Positions 52,036-61,005 of a stretch of DNA of 64,000 nucleotides are shown piece by piece. The translations under genes were made by a program, and so were the position numbers. The stretch comes from JANQPX01 sp965204405 (lineage in GTDB: Bacteria > Pseudomonadota > Alphaproteobacteria > Geminicoccales > Geminicoccaceae): NCBI GenBank assembly GCA_965204405.1, contig CBDBEN010000005.1, positions 2,976,001 to 3,040,000 on the forward strand, written 5' to 3'. The notes below the pieces were generated by a model, which saw nothing but the letters and a program-made list of their open reading frames with translations, was not told where the DNA came from and did no database searches. How positions within the stretch are numbered: position 1 is the first letter of the stretch; each line of letters opens with the position of its first letter.

Positions 52036-53433
52036 ATGAGAAGACGTTGGATGAGATGGATTCCTGGCCTCATAGCGATCTATGGGCTGATCGGCTGTGC
52101 CCCAGAGGTATTGAGGCCCCAACCCAACCCCGCAACATCCCCAGAGCAGCCTGCCAGCGCCGCGACCAGAATTTCGACCACACAGCCAATTCCGAGAAGC
52201 GATGAAGAGTTCATCGAGCAATTGAAGAACAATGTCTTGGCGATCAATGCGTCTTTTCCTAGCGGTCTTGCGCAGGAAGGCTTTGGCTTCGTCACCGGCA
52301 TGCGCGACGGCGAGGTCTATATCGCAACGGCGAACCATACGGTTCGGGGTGTCATCGAGGACGCCGTTTCCATTCAAGTGTCCCATCATCAGCATCAGGG
52401 CCGCGTTTTCAATGCCACGCTTTTGAGCACTCACGATTCAACGATCGACCTTGCTGTCCTGACCGTGCGGATTCCGGACAACAGCCGCTTGATGTTCGAC
52501 GTTGTCTCCAAAGGCTCAGCCAGGCGCGGTCAGGCAGTGACATTCATCGGCAGGAGCGGTGCCTGGTTCGCACCTGCCCGGAAAGGGTTGGTCAATGATG
52601 TGAATGACACGCAGCATGAGATCATCGTTGAGGGGCTGCCGGTTGCAGTCGGCACGTCTGGCGCGCCGCTGATCGCCAATGATGGCATTGTTGGCATGAT
52701 CGTGCGTGATAATGCCGAGCTCGCAACGGCAACCAATATCGAGATCGTGAGGCGGCAGTTCGAACGCTGGCAGCATCCCTGGCAGCTCAAAGGAAAATCA
52801 GACGGCAAGCCCCGCAATCTCATCGACAAGATACAACCTCCCGATGATGAGATTCAGCAGGTGGTAACGGCCACTATTGGTAGGCCCCTCGACCCCTACC
52901 AAATCGCTGGCATGAACACGTCGACGCCCTATCGCACCCAGGCAAGAATCGCCGGAAAATACGAATATGGACGCGTCAGATTTCGGAAATGGCAAGATGT
53001 TCAAGACTCACCCCTCGCCTTGACCTATCAAGGCGTGCGCGCAGAGCCTATCCTCACTCGCCGCGCGAGCGATGCCTTCGATGCGACATCCGATCTCGCC
53101 GTGTTCGAGCTGGAGGGTGGCTTCGCGCTTATTCAGAAAAGCGTGATTGGTGGCGGCAAGTACAAATGGGGTTATGACACCCCGAGTCAAAGCCGAAACC
53201 ACTACAAGTTCTTTACCAACAAAGGATCAGAAACCAAGTTACTCAATGACAACGTATGGCTTGGGCTTTATCGAGCTGACTACGATGTTGTTCGATTGCC
53301 AGGAACAAACGAGTATTGCCTCTCATTTGTTATCTCCAATACGGGCAAGCGGCGGACCGATGGTTTTTTCTGCAAACCTACAGACTTTACTCAGAACGAG
53401 GTTGCAGCCTTCCTTCAGGAGGTGCCCGTCTGA
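52036..53433 (+). CDS. Trypsin-like serine peptidase lipoprotein, third gene of the module
   Basis: A 465-residue protein with a lipoprotein signal (lipobox LIGC near residue 21). The next part has a chymotrypsin-fold pattern: His in IATANHTVRG, Asp in STIDLAVLTV and Ser in VGTSGAPLI, with GxSGAP replacing the usual GNSGGP, then GIVGMIV. A C-terminal region of about 200 residues is unassigned. The gene follows the membrane protein after 50-60 nt. The start is either ATG 52036 or GTG 52024. It should be a lipid-anchored peptidase of the periplasm; substrates unknown. Confidence 0.65.
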   Translation: MRRRWMRWIPGLIAIYGLIGCAPEVLRPQPNPATSPEQPASAATRISTTQPIPRSDEEFIEQLKNNVLAINASFPSGLAQEGFGFVTGMRDGEVYIATANHTVRGVIEDAVSIQVSHHQHQGRVFNATLLSTHDSTIDLAVLTVRIPDNSRLMFDVVSKGSARRGQAVTFIGRSGAWFAPARKGLVNDVNDTQHEIIVEGLPVAVGTSGAPLIANDGIVGMIVRDNAELATATNIEIVRRQFERWQHPWQLKGKSDGKPRNLIDKIQPPDDEIQQVVTATIGRPLDPYQIAGMNTSTPYRTQARIAGKYEYGRVRFRKWQDVQDSPLALTYQGVRAEPILTRRASDAFDATSDLAVFELEGGFALIQKSVIGGGKYKWGYDTPSQSRNHYKFFTNKGSETKLLNDNVWLGLYRADYDVVRLPGTNEYCLSFVISNTGKRRTDGFFCKPTDFTQNEVAAFLQEVPV

Positions 53434-53479
53434 GGGCACCTCTGTCTGCTAAACCCGTCGACGATAGCCCTCTGGCCAG

Positions 53480-54355
53480 CTATTCCGCCGCTTCGAGCTT
53501 GTCCTGCGTTTTCGTCTCGAAATCGCCGGCGTCATGGCGCTCATGGAGCTGCATGTCGAGATCGCCGAAGGTTCGGTTGACCATGCGGCCGCGCTGAACC
53601 GCCGGGCGGGCATCGATTTCCTCCGCCCATCTGACCACGTTCTTGTAGGAGGAGACATCCAGGAATTCCGCAGCGCCGTAGAGCCGGCCGAGAACAAGCT
53701 GTCCGTACCAGGCCCAGATCGCCATATCGGCGATGGTGTAGTCACCGCCGGAGACAAAGCGATGGTCGGCGAGACGACGGTCCAGCACATCGAGCTGGCG
53801 CTTTGCTTCCATGGTGAACCGGTTGATCGGATATTCGAACTTTTCAGGCGCATAGGCATAGAAATGGCCGAAACCACCGCCGAGATAGGGCGCACTGCCC
53901 ATTTGCCAAAAGAGCCAGGAGAGGCATTCGGTGCGCTCTGATGGATCCTCCGGCAGGAACGCGCCGAACTTTTCGGCAAGATGAAGCAGAATGGCGCCTG
54001 ATTCGAAGACACGCACCGGTTCCGGGCCGCTCCGGTCCACCATCGCCGGGATCTTCGAATTCGGGTTCACCTCGACGAAGCCGCTGCCGAACTGGTCGCC
54101 GTCGCCGATCTTGATCAGCCACGCATCATACTCGGCCCCCGTATGGCCAAGAGCCAAAAGCTCCTCCAGCAACACGGTAACTTTCACACCATTGGGGGTC
54201 GCTAGAGAATAAAGCTGCAGCGGGTGCTTGCCCACCGGCAGCTCCTTTTCATGGGTCGGACCGGCGATCGGACGATTGATGCTGGCGAACGTACCGCCAC
54301 TCTCCGCTTCCCATGTCCAGACGGCAGGCGGTGTGTAGGCTTCTTGATTACTCAT
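53480..54355 (-). CDS. yghU: YghU-like glutathione transferase (nu class)
   Basis: A 291-residue transferase beginning SNQEAYTPPAVWTWEAESGG, a start typical of YghU. The N-terminal extension precedes a thioredoxin-like domain (LQLYSLATPNGVKVTVLLEEL, NPNSKIPAMVDR, VFESGAILLHLAEKFG), then the helical domain (LGGGFGHFYAYAPEK; YTIADMAIWAWYG). Nu-class enzymes bind two glutathiones and have disulfide-bond reductase activity. It is convergent with the lipoprotein peptidase gene and not obviously part of an operon. Confidence 0.92.
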   Translation of the reverse strand: MSNQEAYTPPAVWTWEAESGGTFASINRPIAGPTHEKELPVGKHPLQLYSLATPNGVKVTVLLEELLALGHTGAEYDAWLIKIGDGDQFGSGFVEVNPNSKIPAMVDRSGPEPVRVFESGAILLHLAEKFGAFLPEDPSERTECLSWLFWQMGSAPYLGGGFGHFYAYAPEKFEYPINRFTMEAKRQLDVLDRRLADHRFVSGGDYTIADMAIWAWYGQLVLGRLYGAAEFLDVSSYKNVVRWAEEIDARPAVQRGRMVNRTFGDLDMQLHERHDAGDFETKTQDKLEAAE

Positions 54356-54471
54356 TGGGATACTCGATATGGCTCGGGTGGAAGGCGGCGACCGCAAGCG
54401 GCAGGGCGAAAACAGGCTCCATGTAGGTCGATGACCTGGGCTTGCCAAGCCCCGGCCTAGTCATGGGTCGA

Positions 54472-55152
54472 TCACTTCAGCTCGTTGCCGGACTTGTCAG
54501 CCCGTGTTACCTCGCCAACGAATGCCTTGAGCTTTTCAGGATCCAGACGATCATCGGTGCGCACACCGGTACAAAGATCGAGACCGTAGGGGTGGACCTC
54601 ATGAATAGCCTTGCCGACATTCTCCGGACGAAGACCGCCCGCGAGGAAAACCGGACAGCTCGCCGCCAGAACGATCCTTCGGCTGAGCGACCAATCATGA
54701 GTCCGCCCGGTTCCGCCGAGTTCCTTGACGGAAGCGGACGGACGGCCCGAATCCAAAAGGAGCGCATCGGCAAGCGTGCTGATTTTTTTAGCCTCGTTCA
54801 GAGAATCCGGTCCTTCCACATGGATCACCTGGACGAGCTTTATGCCGGGCAGGCCTTGGCGCAATGCTGGGTAGTCCGCAGCTTTGACATGGTCGACCAG
54901 CTGTACCGTGCTGGTTCCACAGGTTCTGGCATGGGCGATGATCGCCTCGGGTTCGGTCTCGCTAGTGAGGAGAAACGTAGCGATCGGCGGCGGTACGACG
55001 CGTGTGATGCAGGCAATCTCGGTATCGTCGATCACCCCCGGACCGCTCGGCATCGGCCCGACCAGGCCCAGGGCGTCTGCCCCCTCGGCAATAGCAAGCC
55101 TGGCTTCCTCAACGGAGCTGATACAGCAGATCTTGATACGGGTTTTTGCCAT
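54472..55152 (-). CDS. TrpF-like (phosphoribosylanthranilate isomerase family) barrel with altered loops
   Basis: A 226-residue barrel with TrpF hallmarks: IKICCISSVEEARLAIAEGADALG with the catalytic Cys, LLLDS with the catalytic Asp, GGTGRTHDWSL and a final VFLAGGLRPENV. Two parts depart from the usual enzyme: the first loop is GLVGPMPSGPGVI where FxFxxxSxR is expected, and the phosphate loop has LDLCTGVR in place of VDVSSGVE. There are no trp genes around. It may therefore be a paralogue with another substrate. Confidence 0.75.
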   Translation of the reverse strand: MAKTRIKICCISSVEEARLAIAEGADALGLVGPMPSGPGVIDDTEIACITRVVPPPIATFLLTSETEPEAIIAHARTCGTSTVQLVDHVKAADYPALRQGLPGIKLVQVIHVEGPDSLNEAKKISTLADALLLDSGRPSASVKELGGTGRTHDWSLSRRIVLAASCPVFLAGGLRPENVGKAIHEVHPYGLDLCTGVRTDDRLDPEKLKAFVGEVTRADKSGNELK

Positions 55153-55320
55153 TCTTCTTTCCTGCGAAAATGATTGGCCGGTGCCATCAGGCAGCCAGGC
55201 ATAGCATCGCCATCCCGGCACCGACGTCAAATCAGCATGAGCAACGGCGATCTGCTCTGGTCTTGCCGGGCGGGTGTGCTACCACTTGGCATCTGGTCCT
55301 GATCTTGGGTAAATTTCTCT

Positions 55321-57819
55321 ATGTCCAAAAGCAATCCCAGCACCCTTTCGCCCCTTGCCATCGATCGGCTTCGCCCCCTCTGTGATCCGGCAGAATTCGA
55401 CTTCGAGACGACAGCCGATCTCGATGCGGTCGACGGTTTGATCGGCCAGGAACGCGCCGTCGAAGCCATTCGTTTCGGTACCGAGATCCAGCGCAAAGGT
55501 TTCAACCTTTTCGTCCTTGGATCGCCTGGTCTTGGCAAGCATGTCGCGGTCACGCAGCATCTGGAACAAAAGGCGAAAGCCGAACCACTGCCGGCAGATT
55601 GGGTTTACGTCAATAACTTCGAGGTCAGCCACAAACCAAATGCAATCCGGCTACCATCCTGCCGCGGCGTCATCCTGCAAAAAGGTATGGCACGTGCGAT
55701 CGATACCCTGAAAGGCGCCATTCCCGCCCTGTTCGAAAGCGAGGACTATCGAAATCGCCGAAAGGCCATCGATGAAGCGATGGAAGGCTCCCACAAGGCG
55801 AAGCTCGAAGCGTTGAGCGAAAAAGCCAAGGAGGCCGGCATCGCCTTGGTACAAAGCCAGCAGGGACTCGGCATGGCGCCGATCAAAGACGGCGAAGTGA
55901 TGGCGCCAGAGGTCTTCAACGCTCTTCCTGACGACGAAAAAAAGCGCATCCAAGAGACCATCAGTGCCCTGCAAAAAGACCTTGCGGCGATCATGGAGGA
56001 CCTGCCGCGCCTGAATCAGGCAAGGCGCGAAGAAATCCGCAACTATAACCGCGACTTGGCCGCTGTAGCCGTCGGGCAAGCGCTGCGCGACGTCGGGCAG
56101 GCCTTTTGGGATCATGAGGAGGTCAAAGCCTATCTCGACGCGGTCAAAAAGGACCTGATCGATCATATAGAACTCTTCGTGCCCAAAGGGGCACCGGAGC
56201 AGCCGCAGATACCGGGCATGCCTCCCGCACCCGACATGGCGGCGGTCGACGAGGCCCGTTTTCGCCACTACGAGGTGAATATCGTTATCGGCGACGGTGC
56301 CGAGCCACCGGAAAGCGATGACAGCAACGGTGAAACACCGCGCGCCGGCAGCGCGGGATCACCGGTCATCTATGAGGACTACCCCACTCTTGGCAACCTT
56401 GTCGGGCGGATTGAGCATCGAGCGCAGATGGGCGCTCTGATGACTGATTTTACCCTGATCAAGCCGGGCGCGATCCACCGCGCCAATGGCGGCTATCTGC
56501 TTCTTGAGGCAAGGAAACTCTTGGGCGAAGCTTATGCCTGGGATGCTCTGAAGCGTGCGCTTCGCAACAGCTGCATCAAGATCGAAGCGCCGGGTGCTGC
56601 AGCAAACCCGATGACCACCACCTCCCTCGAGCCCGAACCCATTCCCCTTGACGTCAAGGTGGTGCTGTTCGGCGATCGGCAGCTCTATTACCAGCTCGCC
56701 GCCCTCGATCCGGATTTCAACGATCTCTTCAAGGTCGCTGCCGATTTTGAGGAAGTGCTGCCCCGGGAACGCGAAGCCGACCTTCTCTACGCGCGACTGC
56801 TAGGCTCCGTCGCCAAGCGAGAAGATATTCGTCCATTGGACAGAACTGCCGTCGCCCGGGTGATCGACCATAGTGCCAGGCTGTCCGGCTCATCCGACAA
56901 GCTTTCGGTACGTATGGGCCCGGTCATCGATCTCATTCGCGAGGCCGATTTCTGGGCGGCGGAGAAAGATCAGGATGTCTTGTCCACCGATCACATCGAA
57001 CAAGCGCTCGAGCAGCAGGAGCGGCGTGTCTCTAGAGTCCGTGAGCGTTCCTACGAGACGATCACGGACGAGACGATCCTGATCGATACCGACGGTGCCG
57101 ACGTCGGTCAGATCAATGGGTTGAGCGTGTTGCAGCTCGGCGGCTTCAGCTTCGGCAAACCGACCAGGATCAGTGCTCGCGTCGGCGTCGGCAATGGCCG
57201 TGTCGTCGATATCGAGCGCGAGGTCGAGCTTGGCGGCCCGCTCCACACCAAAGGCGTCTTGATCCTCTCCGGCTTCCTTGCAGCGCGCTTTGCTCAAGAC
57301 ATCCCGATGTCACTTGCGGCCACCCTGGTGTTCGAACAATCCTATGGCGGGGTCGATGGCGACAGCGCGTCTTCGACGGAACTTTATGCCCTGCTTTCCG
57401 CGCTTGCGGACGTGCCGATCAAGCAGTCTCTCGCGGTCACCGGATCGGTCAATCAGCATGGAGACATCCAGGCGATCGGCGGCGTCAACGAGAAGATCGA
57501 GGGCTTTTTCGAGATCTGCGAGCATCGGGGTCTGACCGGCGAGCAAGGTGTTTTGATTCCGCCCGCCAATGTCCGCAATCTCATGCTCAGCCCAAAGGTC
57601 GTGTCGGCAGCGAAGGAAGGCAAGTTTCACATCTACGCCGTCCCATCCATCGATCAGGGGATCGAGCTGCTGACTGGTATGCCGGCAGGGTCCCGTGACG
57701 CGGAGGGACGGTTTCCCGAAGGAAGCATCAACCATCGGGTCGAGCAGAGACTCAAAGGCTTTGCCGAAGCCCGGCGCAACTTCAATGGTGGTAATGGCAG
57801 GGGCGACGCTATCGCGTGA
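55321..57819 (+). CDS. Lon-family AAA+ protease (LonC/YcbZ-like)
   Basis: An 832-residue protein with an N-terminal ATPase-like part (LIGQERAVEAIRFGTEI, GSPGLGKH as a Walker A variant near residue 67), a long coiled region (about 130-290) and the second half of the AAA module (NGGYLLLEARKLL). The C-terminal protease domain has the Lon Ser-Lys dyad: Ser in GDSASSTELY near residue 681 and Lys in GVNEKIEGFF near 723. Unlike classical Lon there is no LON N-domain. It degrades proteins in the cytoplasm; some LonC members do so without ATP. Not obviously in an operon. Confidence 0.88.
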   Translation: MSKSNPSTLSPLAIDRLRPLCDPAEFDFETTADLDAVDGLIGQERAVEAIRFGTEIQRKGFNLFVLGSPGLGKHVAVTQHLEQKAKAEPLPADWVYVNNFEVSHKPNAIRLPSCRGVILQKGMARAIDTLKGAIPALFESEDYRNRRKAIDEAMEGSHKAKLEALSEKAKEAGIALVQSQQGLGMAPIKDGEVMAPEVFNALPDDEKKRIQETISALQKDLAAIMEDLPRLNQARREEIRNYNRDLAAVAVGQALRDVGQAFWDHEEVKAYLDAVKKDLIDHIELFVPKGAPEQPQIPGMPPAPDMAAVDEARFRHYEVNIVIGDGAEPPESDDSNGETPRAGSAGSPVIYEDYPTLGNLVGRIEHRAQMGALMTDFTLIKPGAIHRANGGYLLLEARKLLGEAYAWDALKRALRNSCIKIEAPGAAANPMTTTSLEPEPIPLDVKVVLFGDRQLYYQLAALDPDFNDLFKVAADFEEVLPREREADLLYARLLGSVAKREDIRPLDRTAVARVIDHSARLSGSSDKLSVRMGPVIDLIREADFWAAEKDQDVLSTDHIEQALEQQERRVSRVRERSYETITDETILIDTDGADVGQINGLSVLQLGGFSFGKPTRISARVGVGNGRVVDIEREVELGGPLHTKGVLILSGFLAARFAQDIPMSLAATLVFEQSYGGVDGDSASSTELYALLSALADVPIKQSLAVTGSVNQHGDIQAIGGVNEKIEGFFEICEHRGLTGEQGVLIPPANVRNLMLSPKVVSAAKEGKFHIYAVPSIDQGIELLTGMPAGSRDAEGRFPEGSINHRVEQRLKGFAEARRNFNGGNGRGDAIA

Positions 57820-57981
57820 CAACAGCCAGGCCGGCGGCTGACCTGCTCCATGCTTTCCTTTCACCTGCCTATGCCGAGGTGTGTATGACCGCCTCAGCTG
57901 GGGAGACGGCGGGCCGGAGGGGTAGCAAAAGCCAGAATTGAAACCGGCTGGCACGAGCGAATATCAGTGAGGAAAGAAGAG

Positions 57982-59709
57982 ATGGCTACCAAGAAACGCC
58001 CCGCCGAACGGGCCCAGAAAAAAGCCTCCCCGGAAACGGTCGCGGAAGCCTATCTCAGCCTCCTGAAAGCACGCGGTGTCGACTGGCTATTTGCTAATGC
58101 CGGCACCGACTTCGCACCGATTATCGAGGGGCTGACCCGTGGCAAGACTGCCGGGCTCGACATGCCGGAAGCCGTCGCCATTACTCATGAGAATGTCGCC
58201 GTCGGCATGGCTCACGGCTACTATCTCGTTACAGGACGGCCCCAGGCCGTGATGTTTCACGTCAATGTTGGAACGGCGAATGCGCTGATGGGGCTGATCA
58301 ACGCCGCGCGCGACAATGTGCCGATTTTCTTCACCTCCGGCCGGACCCCGATTACCGAAGCCGGCCGCATCGGCTCCCGCGATCTGCCGATCCACTGGGG
58401 CCAGGAGATGTTCGATCAGGCGGGCATGCTACGCGAGGTGGTGAAGTGGGATTACGAACTTCGCTATGGCGAGCAGGTCGAGGCAATCATCGATCGCGCG
58501 CTTGCGATCGCCATGAGCGAACCGAAGGGGCCTGTCTATCTCAGCTTGCCGCGTGAGGTGCTGGCAGAACCGTGTGATAGCTCAGAGACTCAAGAAAAAT
58601 CCCGGATGCCGATACCAGCCTCGCCTTCCCCTGATGGCGACGCGGTCGAGCAGGCTGCTGCCATGCTCGCCGAGGCCGAGCGGCCGCTGATCATCGTCGG
58701 TCGCGGTTCCGCGGCAACCTTCGAGCCACTTTCAAGGCTGGCGGAAAAGCTTGCCGTTCCGGTCGTCCATTTCTGGGCGTCACGCCTCGGCATGGCGAGC
58801 GATCACCCCTATCATGCAGGCTTTGATGTCAAAGGATGGATCGAGGACGCAGACGTCATCCTGGTTGTGGATGCGCTGGTTCCCTGGATCCCGACCCGCC
58901 ACCAGCCGGCGGCCGACTGCCGTGTTATTCAGCTTGGGTCTGATCCTTACTTCACCGATCTCCCGATGCGCAGTTTTCCTGCGGCTCTGGCGATCCAGGG
59001 GGATACGGCGAAAGCACTCGATGGCCTGGCCAAGATTATCAAACCTCCTGCGGGCGCGGTGAAATCCCGGCGTGCCGCCCTGCTGCCGCGCATCGAGGAT
59101 GAGAAGACCAAACGATCGGCGCGGGCGGAAGCCGGCAGCCGACAGCCGATGACGGCCGCCTGGATCAGCCATTGCCTCGATCGGGCCATTCCCGACGACG
59201 CCATTGTCGTCAATGAACTCGGCATCCAAGCCGATTTCATGACCTTCAAACAGCCAGAGGGCCTCCTTAGCCACTCGCTGGCGGGCGGTCTCGGTTGGGG
59301 TATGCCGGCGGCGCTCGGCGCCAAGCTAGCAGCACCGGAGCGGCTGGTGATCGCCGCGGTCGGGGATGGCTCCTATATGTTCGCCAACCCGATTGCCTGC
59401 CATCAGGTCGCCGAGGCGCTGGATATTCCCCTGCTGACCCTGGTGTTCAACAACGAAGTCTGGAACGCGGTGCGAAAATCGACTCGCGCGGTCTATCCTG
59501 ACGGCCATGCCAGCCGTGCCAACCGCATGCCGCTTTCCTCTCTTAGCCCTGCACCGGCTTACGAAAAAATCATCGAGGCAAGCAATGGCCATGGCGAGCG
59601 GATCGATGACCCGACCGCCCTGCCGGACGCCTTGGAGCGGGCCGTTCGTCTGGTGATGAACGAGCGCCGGCAGGTATTGCTCAATGTCACCTGCGCGATC
59701 GATGATTAG
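57982..59709 (+). CDS. Thiamine-pyrophosphate-dependent enzyme (acetolactate-synthase-like)
   Basis: A 575-residue protein with three TPP-enzyme domains: the pyrimidine domain with catalytic Glu in ITHENVAVGMAHGYY, a central domain (LIIVGRGSAATFEPLSRLA) and the pyrophosphate domain with GDGSYMFANPIACH ending in VFNNEVWN (GDG...NN metal-binding motif). A lysine-rich extension starts the protein. GAGGAAAGAAGAG precedes the ATG. Paralogues are annotated as acetolactate synthase-like, but there is no small subunit gene nearby, so the substrate is open (benzoylformate- or oxalyl-type decarboxylases are alternatives). Confidence 0.88.
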   Translation: MATKKRPAERAQKKASPETVAEAYLSLLKARGVDWLFANAGTDFAPIIEGLTRGKTAGLDMPEAVAITHENVAVGMAHGYYLVTGRPQAVMFHVNVGTANALMGLINAARDNVPIFFTSGRTPITEAGRIGSRDLPIHWGQEMFDQAGMLREVVKWDYELRYGEQVEAIIDRALAIAMSEPKGPVYLSLPREVLAEPCDSSETQEKSRMPIPASPSPDGDAVEQAAAMLAEAERPLIIVGRGSAATFEPLSRLAEKLAVPVVHFWASRLGMASDHPYHAGFDVKGWIEDADVILVVDALVPWIPTRHQPAADCRVIQLGSDPYFTDLPMRSFPAALAIQGDTAKALDGLAKIIKPPAGAVKSRRAALLPRIEDEKTKRSARAEAGSRQPMTAAWISHCLDRAIPDDAIVVNELGIQADFMTFKQPEGLLSHSLAGGLGWGMPAALGAKLAAPERLVIAAVGDGSYMFANPIACHQVAEALDIPLLTLVFNNEVWNAVRKSTRAVYPDGHASRANRMPLSSLSPAPAYEKIIEASNGHGERIDDPTALPDALERAVRLVMNERRQVLLNVTCAIDD

Positions 59710-59823
59710 TGGGCAAAGATGGAATATTCGACAATTCGTTCTGTACAATATAGAGGGAGGCCGTCTAGCAACTTGGCATGCTTCGGTTTCATTTTTGTCT
59801 TCTATAAAGAGAGCCCTTAAGAG

Positions 59824-60576
59824 ATGAGCACGATAGCGCGGAAAAACGGCGGTCGAGGCGGTAAGGCGAGGAAAACACCAAATGGCCCAGGCCAGACCTC
59901 GTCGGGCTCGGTGGCCTGCCCGTCCTGCGGGAGCAGAGCCCAGGGCGGCGCGCGCTATTGTCAGCACTGCGGCAAATCGCTGTCGGGCGGTGGCTGGCTG
60001 ACACCGCAAACAATGACCGTCTTGGCATCCGCGGTCGTCGTATTGGTCGCCCTCGCCTTGCTTTTTGCCTCCGTGATCGACATCGGCAATCAACCGGTTG
60101 CAACAGGCCCGACGGCGACCACCCCTCCGAGAGCGGCAGCCGGTCAGCCGCCTGATCTATCGACGATGTCACCGCGCGAGGCCGCTGATCGGCTGTTCAA
60201 TCGTGTTATGATGGCGGATGAGCAGGGCAATCGAGCGGAGGTCGAGCAGTTCACGCCCATGGCCGTGTCCGCCTATGAAATGCTGGAGAGCATGGATGCC
60301 GACGCGCTCTACCATGTGGGCCTCATTCATGCGGCGGCAGGCGATATTGAGAAGGCCAAGGAGTTTACCGAGCGTATGAAGGCCATCGTGCCGAACCATC
60401 TTCTGGCCGCTCTTCTGGAGCATCGCCTTGCGGAAGAGGAGAACAAGCAGAGCGTTGCTGATCGTGCCGCCGAGCGATTTCACAAGCACTATGACGAGGA
60501 AATCTCCATCGGCCGCCTTGAATATGAGCACCATCGCGCCTCGATCGAACGATTCAGAGCCAATATTGCGGAGTGA
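59824..60576 (+). CDS. Zinc-ribbon single-pass membrane protein with TPR-like tail
   Basis: A 250-residue protein. A basic N-terminus is followed by a zinc ribbon (CPSCGSRAQGGARYCQHCGKSL, residues 32-53), one membrane helix (TVLASAVVVLVALALLFASV) and a helical extracytoplasmic region that looks TPR-like (ALYHVGLIHAAAGDIEKAKE). A 120-nt promoter gap separates it from the TPP-enzyme gene. Function unknown; such proteins commonly act in assembly or regulation. Confidence 0.7.
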   Translation: MSTIARKNGGRGGKARKTPNGPGQTSSGSVACPSCGSRAQGGARYCQHCGKSLSGGGWLTPQTMTVLASAVVVLVALALLFASVIDIGNQPVATGPTATTPPRAAAGQPPDLSTMSPREAADRLFNRVMMADEQGNRAEVEQFTPMAVSAYEMLESMDADALYHVGLIHAAAGDIEKAKEFTERMKAIVPNHLLAALLEHRLAEEENKQSVADRAAERFHKHYDEEISIGRLEYEHHRASIERFRANIAE

Positions 60577-60705
60577 TGAGCAAAGCGGGTTGCTCCCATT
60601 GAGAACAGAGCTGGATCAAGCGGGCACCGTCATTCCAGGCTAAGGCTTTGGGGTAATTGTCTTGACGCCCCCCCTCTCTCCAGCGGACTCCCGTTCCTGC
60701 CCCTT

Positions 60706-60763
60706 TTGATACCCTGGGAGTCTCCCCCCCCTTTTTCTGGCGGGTGAACTCCCAGGGTATCAA
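60706..60763. repeat. 16-bp perfect inverted repeat with C/T-rich loop
   Basis: TTGATACCCTGGGAGT at 60706-60721 is exactly complementary to 60748-60763, with a 26-nt loop that is very rich in C and T. The 130 nt downstream of the zinc-ribbon gene and the loop T run make a terminator possible, but stem strength suggests an RNA structure or a protein-binding site as well. Confidence 0.6.
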
Positions 60764-60910
60764 GGGTAAGGATGGCTCTACGATGAAATCGTTAAGCCAT
60801 AGAGATCAGGTCAGCGGAACATTGCGCTGCCTGACCACACATCCCACCGTCGAGAGCCAATCAGGTTGCCTCACCCAATTGGCAAGCGTGGGCGTCAATC
60901 TGGGAAAGAC

Positions 60911-60951
60911 AGGAGCACATCGGGCTAGTCAGCCCCGTTTGATGTGCTCCT
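60911..60951. repeat. 11-bp inverted repeat with nested stem and flanking direct repeat
   Basis: AGGAGCACATC (60911-60921) pairs exactly with GATGTGCTCCT (60941-60951); inside the loop GGGC/GCCC can form a second stem. The whole hairpin is flanked by GGAAAGAC on both sides (60903-60910 and 60952-60959). Confidence 0.6.
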
Positions 60952-61005
60952 GGAAAGACAACGATCCTACCCGCTATTCCAAGGTAGATCGTTGATCGCA
61001 TCTTT

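Larger units (their letters stand above)
60577..61005. other. Intergenic stretch with two prominent inverted repeats
   Basis: No convincing gene. Contents are the long-stem inverted repeat at 60706-60763 and the hairpin at 60911-60951, listed separately. Confidence 0.5.

Noticed and set aside
60744..60995. 83-codon plus-strand open frame
   Set aside because: It runs through both inverted repeats; the structure explains the sequence better than coding does.
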